Translations under genes and position numbers: made by a program
Shown: positions 46,701 to 56,097 of the stretch, piece after piece
Layout: each line of letters begins with the position of its first letter
How positions within the stretch are numbered: the stretch's first letter is position 1
The notes under the pieces: model-generated
Database searches by the model: none
The model's input: the letters and a program-made list of their open reading frames with translations, nothing else
Told to the model about the DNA's origin: nothing
Origin: Flavobacterium psychrotrophum
GTDB taxonomy: Bacteria > Bacteroidota > Bacteroidia > Flavobacteriales > Flavobacteriaceae
Length of the DNA: 64,000 bases
Direction: 5' to 3'
Assembly: GCF_003403075.1 (NCBI RefSeq)
Contig: NZ_CP031557.1
Coordinates: 1,860,001 to 1,924,000, forward strand

Positions 46701-47162
46701 TTCGCCGTTAAGGCTGTCGCCAATAGGATAATCTGCGCGCTGTACAAGGTCGTTGATCATGCCCTGTAATCCCAGCTCACGACCATCATCCGGCGAATAG
46801 ATACGCGTAATGCCATATTCATGCAGGTCGCTTATCTCTTCCGGCAGTATAACGCCGCCACCTCCGCCAAATATTTTGATATGCCCCGCACCTTTTTCTT
46901 TAAGCAGGTCGTACATATATTTAAAGTACTCATTATGACCACCCTGGTATGATGTCATTGCAATAGCATTGGCATCTTCCTGTATGGCGGTGTTTACCAC
47001 TTCTTCCACACTACGGTCGTGCCCCAGGTGAATTACTTCTACACCCGTAGACTGGATGATGCGGCGCATAATGTTAATGGCGGCATCGTGACCGTCAAAC
47101 AACGAAGCGGCTGTTACAATACGTACTTTATTTTTTGGAATATAAGGCGTTACTGGTTCCAT
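43737..47162 (-). CDS. icmF: Fused B12-dependent isobutyryl-CoA mutase IcmF
   Basis: An 1141-residue fusion that interconverts isobutyryl-CoA and n-butyryl-CoA with its own G-protein chaperone. The order is: B12-binding domain (~12-140, Asp23-x-His25 in FDGHDAAIN), MeaI/ArgK-type GTPase (~195-410, Walker [10 protein letters not shown] at 203-211, [13 protein letters not shown]), linker, mutase barrel (~560-1090). Two substrate-deciding residues match butyryl-type rather than methylmalonyl-CoA mutases: Phe602 (RMFAGEGG) where MCM has Tyr, and Gln790 (DQAQNTCIF) where MCM has Arg. Active His828 is kept. It is often misnamed methylmalonyl-CoA mutase. Confidence 0.92.
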   Translation of the reverse strand: MEPVTPYIPKNKVRIVTAASLFDGHDAAINIMRRIIQSTGVEVIHLGHDRSVEEVVNTAIQEDANAIAMTSYQGGHNEYFKYMYDLLKEKGAGHIKIFGGGGGVILPEEISDLHEYGITRIYSPDDGRELGLQGMINDLVQRADYPIGDSLNGEVKHLADKNPTAIARVISAAENYPEVAKPTLDAIHKQNEDTTIPVLGITGTGGAGKSSLVDELVRRFLIDFPEKTIGLISVDPSKRKTGGALLGDRIRMNAINNPRVYMRSLATRQSNLALSKYVAEAIQVLKAAQYDLIILETSGIGQSDTEILEHSDVSLYVMTPEFGAATQLEKIDMLDFADLVAINKFDKRGSLDALRDVKKQYQRNHNLWDASPDSLPVFGTIASQFNDPGMNTLYKKIMDKIVDKTGVNLQSTFAITREMSEKIFVIPPHRTRYLSEIAENNRKYDATAASQQEVAQKLYGIYKTIESVTGIKLSLSKFGIDTDGLTDAQCDKDFLRLLLAEFDRVKMNLDPYNWEVIFTWDDKVNKYKNPVYSFKVRDKEIKIQTHTESLSHSQIPKVSLPKYQAWGDILRWCLQENVPGEFPFASGLYPFKREGEDPSRMFAGEGGPERTNKRFHYVSAGLPAKRLSTAFDSVTLYGNDPHLRPDIYGKIGNAGVSICCLDDAKKLYSGFNLAHALTSVSMTINGPAPMLLGFFMNAAIDQQCELYIKANGLEDEVDNKINEIYKAKGLERPRYNGDLPQGNDGLGLMLLGVTGDQVLPLDVYNQIKTSTLSQVRGTVQADILKEDQAQNTCIFSTEFALRLMGDVQEYFIEKNVRNFYSVSISGYHIAEAGANPITQLAFTLANGFTYVEYYLSRGMNINDFGPNLSFFFSNGVDPEYAVIGRVARKIWAKALKNKYGANERAQMLKYHIQTSGRSLHAQEIDFNDIRTTLQALYAIYDNCNSLHTNAYDEAITTPTEESVRRAMAIQLIINKELGLAKNENPIQGSFIIEELTDLVEDAVLAEFDRITERGGVLGAMETMYQRSKIQEESLYYETLKHTGEFPIIGVNTFLSSKGSPTVVPAEVIRATEDEKQFQIQTLESLHKVYEEQVNEQLAIVQEAAIQNKNIFEQLMEATKFCSLGQITSALFEVGGQYRRNM

Positions 47163-47328
47163 GTTGAAATATCTTCAATTTTAAGTGTGCAATTTAGCAA
47201 ATTATTAAGAATACTAAACTTTTCAAAACTTATTTAATTCACAAAGAAAACGTAATAGTACTTTTAGCTCCGTTTTGTTTGATTAAACAGAGTCATCATT
47301 AAAATCACACTTAATAAAAGCCACACTA

Positions 47329-47382
47329 TGTATTATGTTATTCAATAAAATTAGAAGTAATTTTATTGAATAACATAATACA
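47329..47382. repeat. 25-bp perfect AT-rich inverted repeat
   Basis: The arm TGTATTATGTTATTCAATAA... (47329-47353) is exactly complementary to 47358-47382 with a GAAG loop. It lies 14 bp after the VOC gene stop on the minus strand. It may be that gene's terminator, but its stem has almost no G or C. Confidence 0.75.
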
Positions 47383-47396
47383 AATCATAAATATAA

Positions 47397-48047
47397 TTAT
47401 CTCGCTATATGCCCCACATTTCCGTCCTGCATAAACATAACCCGTACCGGGAAACGCTGTGCGGCTATACTTGTAGGATACCAGTTACGGCCACGCTCAG
47501 ATAATAATATAAGCCCTTCATCATTACCAAGTGCCACAAAATCATCGCGGCGTGGTTGCCTTTTAAAAATAGGCACCCCCTCCTCTTTCATTAGCGTATC
47601 TGCCAGTACAGCGACTTCGCCGGTTACAAGCCCTATTTCGCTGATGCTGATGTAGGTCTTGTTGTTAAATGGTTCGGGATCATAATTACGGGTAGGATAC
47701 CGGGTTATCACTTCGGCAATGTTGCCGTTGTTATCGTAAAAGTAAAATGATTTAGCATCCCAGTTGGCAAAATTCACAATTTCATCATCGCCTGCCATAA
47801 TTATTTTTGTACGCTGCTTTATATAATTGTGCGCATCAAAAAAACGGTTATTGGGCACTTCAATTGCAAAATGATAAACAGGTTTTACATTGTCAGATTT
47901 TTTAAAGATAAGTTCTGTTCCGCCAATCTTAAAGAACAAAAAGGCAGTATCATCTTTATAATATGGAGCCAGGCCTAACACATTACGATAAAATTTTTCG
48001 GTTTCGGCTAAGTTGTCGCTAAGCAGTTCTACTTCAATAATGTCCAT
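47397..48047 (-). CDS. VOC (glyoxalase/bleomycin resistance fold) protein
   Basis: A 216-residue cytosolic protein with a vicinal-oxygen-chelate N-terminal half (VELLSDNLAETEKFYRNVLGLAPYYKD...YHFAIEVPNNRFFDAHNYI...KSFYFYDNNGNIAEVITRY) and a second, less regular half (ISEIGLVTGEVAVLADTLMKEEGVPIF...). Metal-dependent lyase, isomerase or dioxygenase chemistry is usual in the superfamily. The substrate is not predictable. Transcribed alone. Confidence 0.85.
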   Translation of the reverse strand: MDIIEVELLSDNLAETEKFYRNVLGLAPYYKDDTAFLFFKIGGTELIFKKSDNVKPVYHFAIEVPNNRFFDAHNYIKQRTKIIMAGDDEIVNFANWDAKSFYFYDNNGNIAEVITRYPTRNYDPEPFNNKTYISISEIGLVTGEVAVLADTLMKEEGVPIFKRQPRRDDFVALGNDEGLILLSERGRNWYPTSIAAQRFPVRVMFMQDGNVGHIAR

Positions 48048-48152
48048 ATGCAGCAGGGATGATTTCGTACTAAGGTAATCATTATTTTTACCCCGAAATA
48101 CATAAACCTAACAAATTAAATTTGTAGAAGCTAGCGTAGTAAAAATATCCTT

Positions 48153-49325
48153 TTAGGCCTTGCTGCACAGCACTACCACTTTTTCATCATTAGCTGTGGT
48201 GATAAAAAAAGCATACACATCTCCACCATCTTTAATCTTCCATTTTTTAAGGATGTCTGCCACCTGTAACGGAAAGTTACGGGCACTTACATTCATCTTG
48301 CTGCCTTCAAGCTGCTTCATTTCTGCTTTCTGGTAAGGCAAAACGCTTTCAATTTTAAACCTGCGACCCGGAAAGTCAATCAGCGTATCAGACGTATACA
48401 AATGCGTATGCCTGTGTAGTTTAAACACGTCATAATGTGTCGCTACAGCATCAAAAGCCCCAGATTTCATAATGGCGCTATTGGGTTCATAAAGGTATTT
48501 AAGGGGTTTGCTGTAATCAGGATAGGCTTCATCACCATAGGGCGTTTCAAAAACCTCTTCCCCATCTTTTGTAATGCAAACGGCAGTAAGCGTGGGTGCG
48601 CCTTTATAACCTTTTTCAAGTATCCAAAGTAACTCTTTAACTTCGTTATGTACTGCCAAGACCTGTACAGCCTTAACCGAATGCAGTTCGCCCAGCGCAG
48701 CGCTTATGTCCAGCAACGGAGCAGTTTTTATCAGTACATTATCGGTATATTTAAAATAGGTATCCAGTAGCTGCGGCACATTGGGCAGGCAGTCGTTTAG
48801 CATAAAAACTTTGCCTTTAGCATCATTGCGGCGGCTGGGGTCTATATATATCCAGTCCCAACGCCTTTCGGTAAGCGTCAGTACATCAAGGCTGTCGCCC
48901 GGCAGACACTCAATATTATCGGCACCAAGCACTTCAAAATTATGCTTTGCAATGGCAGATAACTCCAGGTTTAGTTCGCAGTGGGTAACGTGCTGTACTT
49001 TTTTAGAAAAGTAATAATCGTCTATACCAAACCCTCCGGTAAGATCAATAAGGCTTTCGCCCGAAACCAATGAAGCCTTATAAGCCGCTGCCTTTTCTGA
49101 CGATGTTTGCTCTATCGAAACTTTTGACGGATACAGGATGTTTTCAGCCGCATACCAGGTAGGTAATTTTTCTTTTGCCTTTTGGCGTGCTGCCACCTGG
49201 TTGAGTACTTCTGTAAACTGTACCTCAGGGAACGGGTTCTTTTGCAGGGCAAGCTTTGTTACATTATCATCGGTATGCTTGCGGATGTATTCTTGTATTT
49301 CCGGCTGTAATAAAACGTTTAGCAA
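48153..49325 (-). CDS. SAM-dependent methyltransferase with THUMP-like C-terminus
   Basis: A 390-residue class I methyltransferase. The SAM-binding region is SLIDLTGGFGIDDYYFSKKVQHVTHCELN (motif I, ~residues 92-120), with WIYIDPSRRNDAKGKVF as motif IV (D-P-S-R). The C-terminus (FKIESVLPYQKAEMKQLEGSKMNVSARNFPL...) matches the THUMP-like domain of a Bacteroidota family, which suggests an RNA substrate. No in-frame ATG is near the conserved start; the frame begins with a TTG at 49325, 2 bp after the AI-2E gene stop, so initiation is probably coupled. Confidence 0.85.
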   Translation of the reverse strand: MLNVLLQPEIQEYIRKHTDDNVTKLALQKNPFPEVQFTEVLNQVAARQKAKEKLPTWYAAENILYPSKVSIEQTSSEKAAAYKASLVSGESLIDLTGGFGIDDYYFSKKVQHVTHCELNLELSAIAKHNFEVLGADNIECLPGDSLDVLTLTERRWDWIYIDPSRRNDAKGKVFMLNDCLPNVPQLLDTYFKYTDNVLIKTAPLLDISAALGELHSVKAVQVLAVHNEVKELLWILEKGYKGAPTLTAVCITKDGEEVFETPYGDEAYPDYSKPLKYLYEPNSAIMKSGAFDAVATHYDVFKLHRHTHLYTSDTLIDFPGRRFKIESVLPYQKAEMKQLEGSKMNVSARNFPLQVADILKKWKIKDGGDVYAFFITTANDEKVVVLCSKA

Positions 49326-49327
49326 GG

Positions 49328-50410
49328 CTATAAATCTTTAGTTAAGGCTTTAACAACGGGGTTTTCAGGGAAAAATTCCTTAGCAATAACCTTTAATGCC
49401 GTATACATAGGTATGGCAATGATCATTCCCAGGATCCCAAAACTAAAACCACTAATCAAAACTACAATAAATATTTCAAGCGGATGCGAATTTAAGCTGC
49501 TGCTGAATATAAGTGGCGAACTAAAATTATTGTCTATAAACTGTGCAACGCAATAACCTATAAGTACATACAGCGTTGTAGAAAACATATCGCCCTGAGC
49601 CTCAGGCCCAATATGCCCCAGTAAGGTAAGTATTACCACCAGTATGGTACTGATTATGGGCCCTATGTAAGGTATAATATTAAGAAACGCAGTAATAAGC
49701 GCTATTACAAAGGCATTTTGTACGCCAAAAATAAGCAACACTGTAAGGTATAGTACAAACAGCACCGCCATTTGTATAATAAGCCCTATAAAGTAGCGGC
49801 TTAGCATAAAGTTTACCTTTCGCAGTGAGTTAAGTATTTTATCTTCATGGGCATCTGGCAATAGTTTTTTAGCGCCAATGGTAAACAGTTTCCTGTCTTT
49901 AAGAAAGAAAAAGGTAATAAACATTACCGATGCCAGCCCCATACCAAAACCACTCAGCACACCTAATATACCGTTAAGAAATGCAGGAATAATATTAAAA
50001 TCTATTTTAGAAGTAAGCTTAGATTCTTTTATCATCTTGGCAGTATCTATACCAAAATAGTTGTTTACCTGTGCTATAAGGTCGTTTACATCCTGCTCCA
50101 GCTTGGCTGTATCCAGTAACGATAAGTTTTCGCTTTGCGATACAATTAGCGGAACAAACATCATTATAAAACCTGCCAGTAAGGCAATAAAAAATATAAG
50201 TGTTACCACTACGGCAAGTATATGCGGAAATTTAAGCTTTCGCTTTAAAAAGTAAACTACCGGGCTGGCTACCATACTAAACAGTAGTGATATAAAGAGG
50301 TAAACAAGCACTGTTTTTATACTGTATAAAAATAACAGGAGTATGTATACGCCCGCAAGTACTGCTACCGTGCGCAGTAAGCCATTTGAGATAGTTTTAG
50401 AGGTGACCAT
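49328..50410 (-). CDS. AI-2E family transporter
   Basis: A 360-residue inner-membrane protein with about eight helices, two near the N-terminus (VAVLAGVYILLLFLYSIKTVLVYLFISLLFSMV) and a final cluster with FLNIIPYIGPIISTILVVIL and GFSFGILGMIIAIPMYTALKVI, typical of the family (PxxxP and late GxxG motifs). Members export autoinducer-2 or act as Na/H antiporters; which applies cannot be said. Co-directional with, and 2 bp before, the methyltransferase gene. Confidence 0.9.
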   Translation of the reverse strand: MVTSKTISNGLLRTVAVLAGVYILLLFLYSIKTVLVYLFISLLFSMVASPVVYFLKRKLKFPHILAVVVTLIFFIALLAGFIMMFVPLIVSQSENLSLLDTAKLEQDVNDLIAQVNNYFGIDTAKMIKESKLTSKIDFNIIPAFLNGILGVLSGFGMGLASVMFITFFFLKDRKLFTIGAKKLLPDAHEDKILNSLRKVNFMLSRYFIGLIIQMAVLFVLYLTVLLIFGVQNAFVIALITAFLNIIPYIGPIISTILVVILTLLGHIGPEAQGDMFSTTLYVLIGYCVAQFIDNNFSSPLIFSSSLNSHPLEIFIVVLISGFSFGILGMIIAIPMYTALKVIAKEFFPENPVVKALTKDL

Positions 50411-50605
50411 GATATAAATGTGTATTGTTTTGGTGTATCGAAAGTAGTAAAAATTTTACGAAAGCATTTCTGTTTAATATAACATTAAGAATTTAAGAAA
50501 TCTTCTTCATCTTTTATAATCCGTACGATTATTTATCTTAAAATTTTAAACAAAACCAAATGTTAGAGTCGCGTTAATTGTTCAGAATAAGCCGAGACAG
50601 AGGCG

Positions 50606-50613
50606 TAAATTTG
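50606..50613 (+). promoter_or_regulatory. -7 box of the poxB promoter
   Basis: TAAATTTG, an exact TAnnTTTG match, 41 nt upstream of the poxB ATG. The nearest TTG (50578-50580) is 25 nt upstream, longer than usual. Confidence 0.5.
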
Positions 50614-50654
50614 AGAGGCTTGCTAAATATTATTATCAAATTAAAACAAATACC

Positions 50655-52397
50655 ATGGCTAAGAAAGTTGCTGACCAGATCGTGGAAATGCTTATTGAAA
50701 ACAACGTAAAACGTATATATGCCGTAACCGGCGACAGCCTTAATGAACTAAATGACGCGGTGCACCGCAGCGGAAAAATTAAATGGATACACGTGCGCCA
50801 TGAAGAAGTGGGTGCTTATGCCGCTGCCGCAGAAGCTGAGCTTAATGATGACGGGCTTGCCTGCTGTGCCGGAAGCTGCGGCCCCGGTCACGTACACCTT
50901 ATAAATGGCCTATATGATGCGCACCGCAGTGGTGTACCACTACTGGCGATTGCCTCTACGATTAATACGCCGGAGTTTGGTGTAGATTACTTTCAGGGTA
51001 CCAATACCATTAAACTTTTTGACGATTGCAGCTGCTATAATGAGGTAGCCTCTACCCCTGCCCAGGCACCGCGTATGCTTCAGGCTGCCATTCAGCATGC
51101 TATTCATTTAAAAGGTGTAGCCGTTTTTGGGATGCCCGGCGATGTATCAGGCATGCCGGCTGTAGAGAGTGCTACCGCAATGCACAATTACCGTAATAAG
51201 CCTGTTATTCGCCCTGCTGATGACGAACTGCAACAACTTGCCGATATACTTAATAAAGGCAAGAAAGTAACCATTTTTTGCGGTACTGGAGCTGATAAGG
51301 CACATGACGAAGTGGTAGCCCTTGCCGGAAAACTAAAATCGCCGGTGGGTTATTCGTTCCGGGCAAAGATGGGCATACAGTATGATAACCCGTATGAAGT
51401 AGGTATGACCGGCCTATTGGGTCTTCCCTCTGCGTTTCATGCAATGCACGAGGCTGATACGTTACTGTTACTGGGAACCGACTTTCCATATGCTAACTTT
51501 ATACCTACCGATAAAAAGATCATACAGATAGATACCCGCCCCGAAAAACTGGGACGCCGTGCAAAACTTGCGCTTGGCCTTTGTGGCGACATTAAACCCA
51601 CAATTGAAGCGTTACTGCCATTACTCGAAGAAAAAACAGATGATACATTCCTGTTCGCGCAGCTTGGCTTATATGAGCAGGTTAAAAAACACCTCAACGT
51701 TTTTGTAGAAGACCGCGGTACCGACCACAAAATATCGCCTGAATATGTGGCAGCTACCATAAACCGTATTGCGGCTAACGATGCTATTTTTACCGTAGAT
51801 ACAGGTATGTGTTGTGTATGGGGCGCACGTTACCTTAAGGGTACGGGAGAACGTAAATTATTAGGATCTTTTAATCACGGGTCTATGGCTAATGCAATGC
51901 CCATGGCTATAGGTGCCGCATTAAGCCATCCGGATAAACAGGTTGTGGCCTTTTGTGGCGATGGCGGCCTGAGTATGCTACTGGGCGACCTCGCTACAAT
52001 ACACCAATATAAGCTGCCGATAAAAATTGTTGTATTTAACAACAGGTCACTGGGTATGGTAAAACTTGAAATGGAAGTTGCGGGCCTGCCGGATAATGAA
52101 ACCGATATGGTAAACCCTGACTTTGCTCTGGTAGCCACTGCCATGGGCTTTAGGGGCATAAATGTTACTGATCCGGATAAGGTAGAAGAAGCATTAAGGG
52201 ATGCTTTTGCTATAAATGGCCCGGTACTGGTTAATGTATTTACCAACCCAGCATCACTTGCTATGCCTCCTGAAATAGAATGGAAACAGGTTAAAGGCTA
52301 TGCGCTAAGCATGACAAAACTTGTACTTGGCGGCCGTATGGATGAAGTAATAGAAACTGTAAAAGCAAATTATAAGCATTTGCCGGAAGTGCTTTAG
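50655..52397 (+). CDS. poxB: Thiamine-dependent pyruvate dehydrogenase (quinone), PoxB-like
   Basis: Oxidises pyruvate to acetate and CO2, passing electrons through FAD to quinone. It matches E. coli PoxB almost end to end: VKRIYAVTGDSLNELNDAVHRSG, RHEEVGAYAAAAEAEL with catalytic Glu50, CAGSCGPGHVHLINGLYDAHR, LGSFNHGSMANAMPMAIGA and the thiamine-diphosphate motif GDGGLSMLLGD...VVFNN. The C-terminal KGYALSMTKLVLGGRMDEVIE aligns with the lipid-activation region of PoxB, so membrane recruitment is likely. Length 580 versus 572 in E. coli. Transcribed alone. Confidence 0.94.
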   Translation: MAKKVADQIVEMLIENNVKRIYAVTGDSLNELNDAVHRSGKIKWIHVRHEEVGAYAAAAEAELNDDGLACCAGSCGPGHVHLINGLYDAHRSGVPLLAIASTINTPEFGVDYFQGTNTIKLFDDCSCYNEVASTPAQAPRMLQAAIQHAIHLKGVAVFGMPGDVSGMPAVESATAMHNYRNKPVIRPADDELQQLADILNKGKKVTIFCGTGADKAHDEVVALAGKLKSPVGYSFRAKMGIQYDNPYEVGMTGLLGLPSAFHAMHEADTLLLLGTDFPYANFIPTDKKIIQIDTRPEKLGRRAKLALGLCGDIKPTIEALLPLLEEKTDDTFLFAQLGLYEQVKKHLNVFVEDRGTDHKISPEYVAATINRIAANDAIFTVDTGMCCVWGARYLKGTGERKLLGSFNHGSMANAMPMAIGAALSHPDKQVVAFCGDGGLSMLLGDLATIHQYKLPIKIVVFNNRSLGMVKLEMEVAGLPDNETDMVNPDFALVATAMGFRGINVTDPDKVEEALRDAFAINGPVLVNVFTNPASLAMPPEIEWKQVKGYALSMTKLVLGGRMDEVIETVKANYKHLPEVL

Positions 52398-52400
52398 GTA

Positions 52401-52477
52401 TTTAAAAATTAAAAGATTTGAAAATCTGAAGACTCTGTAAGAACATTTTCAAATTTTCAAATCTTTATAATTTTAAA
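52401..52477. terminator. AT-rich convergent inverted repeat after poxB
   Basis: TTTAAAAATTAAAAGATTTG (from 52401) and its near-complement (52453-52477) form a ~24-bp stem with one indel. It lies between convergent poxB and the DUF4159 gene. The core GAAAATC-type sequence resembles the palindrome before pyrF. Confidence 0.55.
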
Positions 52478-52482
52478 TTCAA

Positions 52483-53121
52483 TCAGTTTTTAAAAGCGTA
52501 GTTCAGGAGGTTAGCCCCCATTTTAAGGGCTTTAGCACGTACTTCGGGTGGGTCGTTGTGCACTTCAGGGTCTTCCCAGCCGTCGCCTAAGTCGGTTTCA
52601 TGAGAGTAGAACAGTACGAGTCTTCCGTCTACAAAAATTCCCCAGCCATCCGGCGCTTTCCCATCGTGTTCGTGTATCTTAGGTAATCCCTGCGGAAACA
52701 CAAATGGCCCTTTAAATATCTCGTGTCCTGCCGGTACGCGTACCAGTTCTTTATCAGGGAATATCCTTTTTATTTCGCGACGAATGTACTGATCCATGCC
52801 ATAGTTATCATCTATATGCAAAAAACCTCCGGAAGTAAGGTAGTTACGCAGGTTTATAAGATCTGTATCGCTAAATACTACATTACCGTGCCCCGTCATG
52901 TGTACAAAAGGGTACGAAAAAAGATCCGGGCTGCCCGCCTCTACTACAGCAGTACGGGTATTTAGTTTTGTGTTAATATTCTGGTTACAGAATTTTGCGA
53001 GGTTAGGTAACGCTGTTGGGTTACCATACCAGTCGCCCCCACCAGGATACTTAAGTACTGCTATCTCCTGTGCCTGTACCAGCAAGGGTGCAAATAAAAA
53101 TATATATAAAAACTTCTTCAT
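52483..53121 (-). CDS. DUF4159 exported protein
   Basis: A 212-residue protein with a signal peptide (MKKFLYIFLFAPLLVQAQE), then a DUF4159 domain: LKYPGGGDWYGNPTALPNLAKFCN, LFSYPFVHMTGHGNVVFSD, LRNYLTSGGFLHIDDNYGMDQYIRREIKRIFPD and a late LVLFYSHETDLGDGWED. The fold resembles glutamine-amidotransferase-like flavodoxin folds, but no catalytic role is established. Found widely in Bacteroidota, often near ATPase/VWA operons, which are not present here. Confidence 0.88.
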   Translation of the reverse strand: MKKFLYIFLFAPLLVQAQEIAVLKYPGGGDWYGNPTALPNLAKFCNQNINTKLNTRTAVVEAGSPDLFSYPFVHMTGHGNVVFSDTDLINLRNYLTSGGFLHIDDNYGMDQYIRREIKRIFPDKELVRVPAGHEIFKGPFVFPQGLPKIHEHDGKAPDGWGIFVDGRLVLFYSHETDLGDGWEDPEVHNDPPEVRAKALKMGANLLNYAFKN

Positions 53122-53222
53122 TAGCTGAATGGCGAATTATAAAGCGTAAATATATAAATAAAGCACCATTTGGCTAATGGCCTTTTCTGTTAATTGCCTA
53201 AAGTGGTGTCCTGAAATATAAA

Positions 53223-53248
53223 CTCCCGCTAAGCATAAGCCGCGGGAG
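53223..53248 (-). terminator. Terminator after gapN
   Basis: CTCCCGC (53223-53229) pairs with GCGGGAG (53242-53248). On the minus strand the tail is T-rich (AGTTTATATTTC). Confidence 0.55.
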
Positions 53249-53275
53249 CAGTATAAAACGATAAAAATTAATTGT

Positions 53276-54910
53276 TTAGAAAATATAGTCGGTACTCAGG
53301 AAGTTAGAATCGTGGTCGCGCACTATGGTGTTGAATAGTTCTTTATTAGCATCTGTAACTTTAGCAGCAACTAACGACCTGATTGAGAATGATCTTAGTG
53401 CATCAAATACTGATAGTGTACCTTCGGCACTGTCTTTTCTTCCTGTAAAAGGAAAAACGTCAGGGCCGCGCTGTGCCTGGCAATTGATATTTACACGACT
53501 TACCAGGTTTACAAACGGGTCTATAAGGCTTGCAACCTCTTTAGGGTCTGTACTAAATATACTTACCTGCATACCGTGCGATGCATTAATCTGGTATTCA
53601 ATAGGCTCATCAATGGTATCAAATGGCACTACTGGAATTATTGGCCCAAACTGCTCTTCGTGGTACAATTTCATATCGCTGTTTACAGGATATACCACCG
53701 CAGGAAACACAAACGAAGCCTCGTTAAAGCCACCGTTTTCATTAATCACTTTAGCACCTTTAGCCACCGCATCTTCAATGCACTCTTTTAAATAAGCAGG
53801 CTTATCAGCTTCCGGCAGCGGGGTAATTTTTACATCCTTTTCCCATGGAAGTCCCGGCTTAAGGGCAGATACTGCTGCGCTTAATTTTTCAGTAAACTCA
53901 GCCGCTACTTCTTTCTGCACAAAAATAAGTTTAAGGGCGGTACAGCGCTGTCCGTTAAAAGACAATGCACCTAATATACATTCGCTAACAGCCACATCAA
54001 GGTCGGCATTTTTTGTAACTATGGCGGCATTTTTAGCATCTAAGCTTAGTATAGCACGAAGTCTGTTTACCTTAGGATGTTGTTTTTTAAGCCCGTTAGC
54101 CACTTTACTTGAACCAATGAATGCAAGCACATTTACCTTTCCGCTTTCCATGATAGGCGAAATAATTTCAGATCCTTTACCATAAAGTGTGTTTACAGTA
54201 CCTTTAGGAAAGGCTTCTTTAAAGGCATTAAGCAACGGATAATGCGCCAGGACACCATGCTTAGGCAACTTGAATAAAATGGTATTACCCATAATAAGTG
54301 CCGGTATAAGTGTTGTAAAAATTTCGTTTAACGGATAGTTAAACGGCCCCATGCTAAGCACTACCCCCAGTGGTGCACGCCTTATCTGGGCAATGGTACC
54401 TTCTGCTTCCTGAAAACGCGACGATTCCCTGTCGAGGTCTTTAAGTGCATCAATAGTTGCGTTAATGTACTCTACTGTACGGTCAAACTCTTTAGTAGCA
54501 TCACCCAGCGTTTTTCCTATCTCCCACATCAGCAGTTTTATAACCAGGTCACGCTGCTGTATCATCAGGTACACAAATTTTTGCATGCACTTAATGCGGC
54601 CTTCAACAGTCATGGTTGGCCATTCTCCCTGCCCATTATTATAAGCTGCTACAGCGGCATCGAGCGCTTCCATAGCCTCTTTTGGCGATGTTTTAGGAAT
54701 ACTGCCCACTACTTTGCGCTCCAGTCCGTTAGGTCCCGGTATGCAAACGGGCGAATAAATAGTATCTGTAGTACCCTCCCAGGTTACACATTCGCCGTTA
54801 AGCAGGTACACACGCTGGTGTATTTCCGGTATCCTGTATTGTTCGGGTATAGAATTTTCGTCTTTAAATATGCCATGCAGGCCATTTGCCTGTGTGCTTG
54901 TTTCGCTCAT
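53276..54910 (-). CDS. gapN: GapN-like NADP aldehyde dehydrogenase, non-phosphorylating
   Basis: Aldehyde dehydrogenase of the type named NADP-dependent glyceraldehyde-3-phosphate dehydrogenase in Bacteroidota (544 residues, longer than streptococcal GapN at ~475). It would oxidise glyceraldehyde 3-phosphate straight to 3-phosphoglycerate, giving NADPH but no ATP. The catalytic Cys323 is in SFNGQRCTALK and the oxyanion Asn191 in GPFNYP. The family motif that carries the general-base Glu (ELGGK in classic ALDHs) reads SLDAKN, with Ser289 at the Glu position and Asp291 two residues on. Transcribed alone. Confidence 0.88.
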   Translation of the reverse strand: MSETSTQANGLHGIFKDENSIPEQYRIPEIHQRVYLLNGECVTWEGTTDTIYSPVCIPGPNGLERKVVGSIPKTSPKEAMEALDAAVAAYNNGQGEWPTMTVEGRIKCMQKFVYLMIQQRDLVIKLLMWEIGKTLGDATKEFDRTVEYINATIDALKDLDRESSRFQEAEGTIAQIRRAPLGVVLSMGPFNYPLNEIFTTLIPALIMGNTILFKLPKHGVLAHYPLLNAFKEAFPKGTVNTLYGKGSEIISPIMESGKVNVLAFIGSSKVANGLKKQHPKVNRLRAILSLDAKNAAIVTKNADLDVAVSECILGALSFNGQRCTALKLIFVQKEVAAEFTEKLSAAVSALKPGLPWEKDVKITPLPEADKPAYLKECIEDAVAKGAKVINENGGFNEASFVFPAVVYPVNSDMKLYHEEQFGPIIPVVPFDTIDEPIEYQINASHGMQVSIFSTDPKEVASLIDPFVNLVSRVNINCQAQRGPDVFPFTGRKDSAEGTLSVFDALRSFSIRSLVAAKVTDANKELFNTIVRDHDSNFLSTDYIF

Positions 54911-55048
54911 AATTTTTGAAGTTGATTTTTGTGTGTTATTTGTACTATTAAAATTAAGGAACTTAATGTAATGTTGGTGCTTACAAATTGTAATTTTTAT
55001 GTAAATCGTATAAATCGTTATAGCAATAAGGTATTAAAAATGTTTAGT

Positions 55049-55056
55049 TATATTTG
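55049..55056 (+). promoter_or_regulatory. -7 box of the TauE/SafE gene
   Basis: TATATTTG, an exact TAnnTTTG match, 52 nt before the ATG. No -33 TTG is apparent. Confidence 0.45.
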
Positions 55057-55107
55057 CATTTCTATTACCCTATAGAACTAATAGGATAAAATAAGACGCT
55101 TATCATA

Positions 55108-55998
55108 ATGACTAGGATTATACTGCAATTAGAACGCGCTACAGATAACATCAGCTTTAGGCACATAGCCATAACTATGCTAATACTAAAGATGCTTATA
55201 ATTAGCTATTTTGGTTACCTCATAGCCACTGAGATTTATAATGGTACGCTTCTTTTTGATTCTATGTTCTTTGTTTTTATGGGTGTAGGCTTTGTAGCAC
55301 AAATAGTAGATGGCGCCCTGGGCATGGCTTATGGTGTTAGTTGCACTACATTGCTCATGAACTTTGGTATACCTGCAAGCCTGGCTACTGCAAGTGTGCA
55401 TACCTCTGAAATTTTTACCACGGGAATATCAGGACTGTCGCATATCAAATTTAAAAATATTGACAAGAAACTGTTTTTCAAAATAGTAATTACAGGTACA
55501 TTAGGCGCTGTTGCCGGAGCATATCTGATAAGCGACTTTTTTGATGCAAAAGTAATCAAGCCATATATTTCAGGTTATTTGGTACTATTGGGTGCTTATA
55601 TAATATATAAAGGTATTCGTAATAAAAAAACTGTAAATCAAAAGGTTAAAAGAGCACCTTTACTTGCATTGATAGGTGGTTTTCTTGATACTACAGGTGG
55701 TGGTGGCTGGGGACCTATTGTAACAAGTAACCTTATAAGCCAGGGAAAAGACCCACGCGAAGTAATAGGAACTGTAAATACTGCAGAGTTTTTTATTACT
55801 TATGCAGCTACTGTAATTTTTACCATTATATTGGGCGTAAAGCACTGGCAAATAATTCTTGGCCTTATAACCGGCGGGGCACTTGCAGCTCCTTTTGGAG
55901 CTTATTTAGCATCTAAAATCAATAAAAGGCTGCTGTTTTTTATGGTAGGTACATTAATTATTATTATTTCGTCGTATTCGTTATTGCAGTTGCTGTAA
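55108..55998 (+). CDS. TauE/SafE-family sulfite/anion exporter
   Basis: A 296-residue inner-membrane protein with about eight helices in two repeats. The family hallmarks are VDGALGMAYGVSCTTLLMNFGI in the first repeat and GGFLDTTGGGGWGPIVTSNLISQG in the second. Members move sulfite, sulfoacetate or related small organic anions, usually outward. Nothing nearby identifies the substrate. The first ~30 residues are unusually hydrophilic for the family and may be a cytoplasmic extension. Confidence 0.9.
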   Translation: MTRIILQLERATDNISFRHIAITMLILKMLIISYFGYLIATEIYNGTLLFDSMFFVFMGVGFVAQIVDGALGMAYGVSCTTLLMNFGIPASLATASVHTSEIFTTGISGLSHIKFKNIDKKLFFKIVITGTLGAVAGAYLISDFFDAKVIKPYISGYLVLLGAYIIYKGIRNKKTVNQKVKRAPLLALIGGFLDTTGGGGWGPIVTSNLISQGKDPREVIGTVNTAEFFITYAATVIFTIILGVKHWQIILGLITGGALAAPFGAYLASKINKRLLFFMVGTLIIIISSYSLLQLL

Positions 55999-56097
55999 AT
56001 CGAAGAAAATATGTTAAAAATAAAATCTGAAAGGATTTTTAAAAAAAGTTTGCTTTAGTAGTAGCATTTGGTAATTTAGCCTTGCTAAACAAATACC

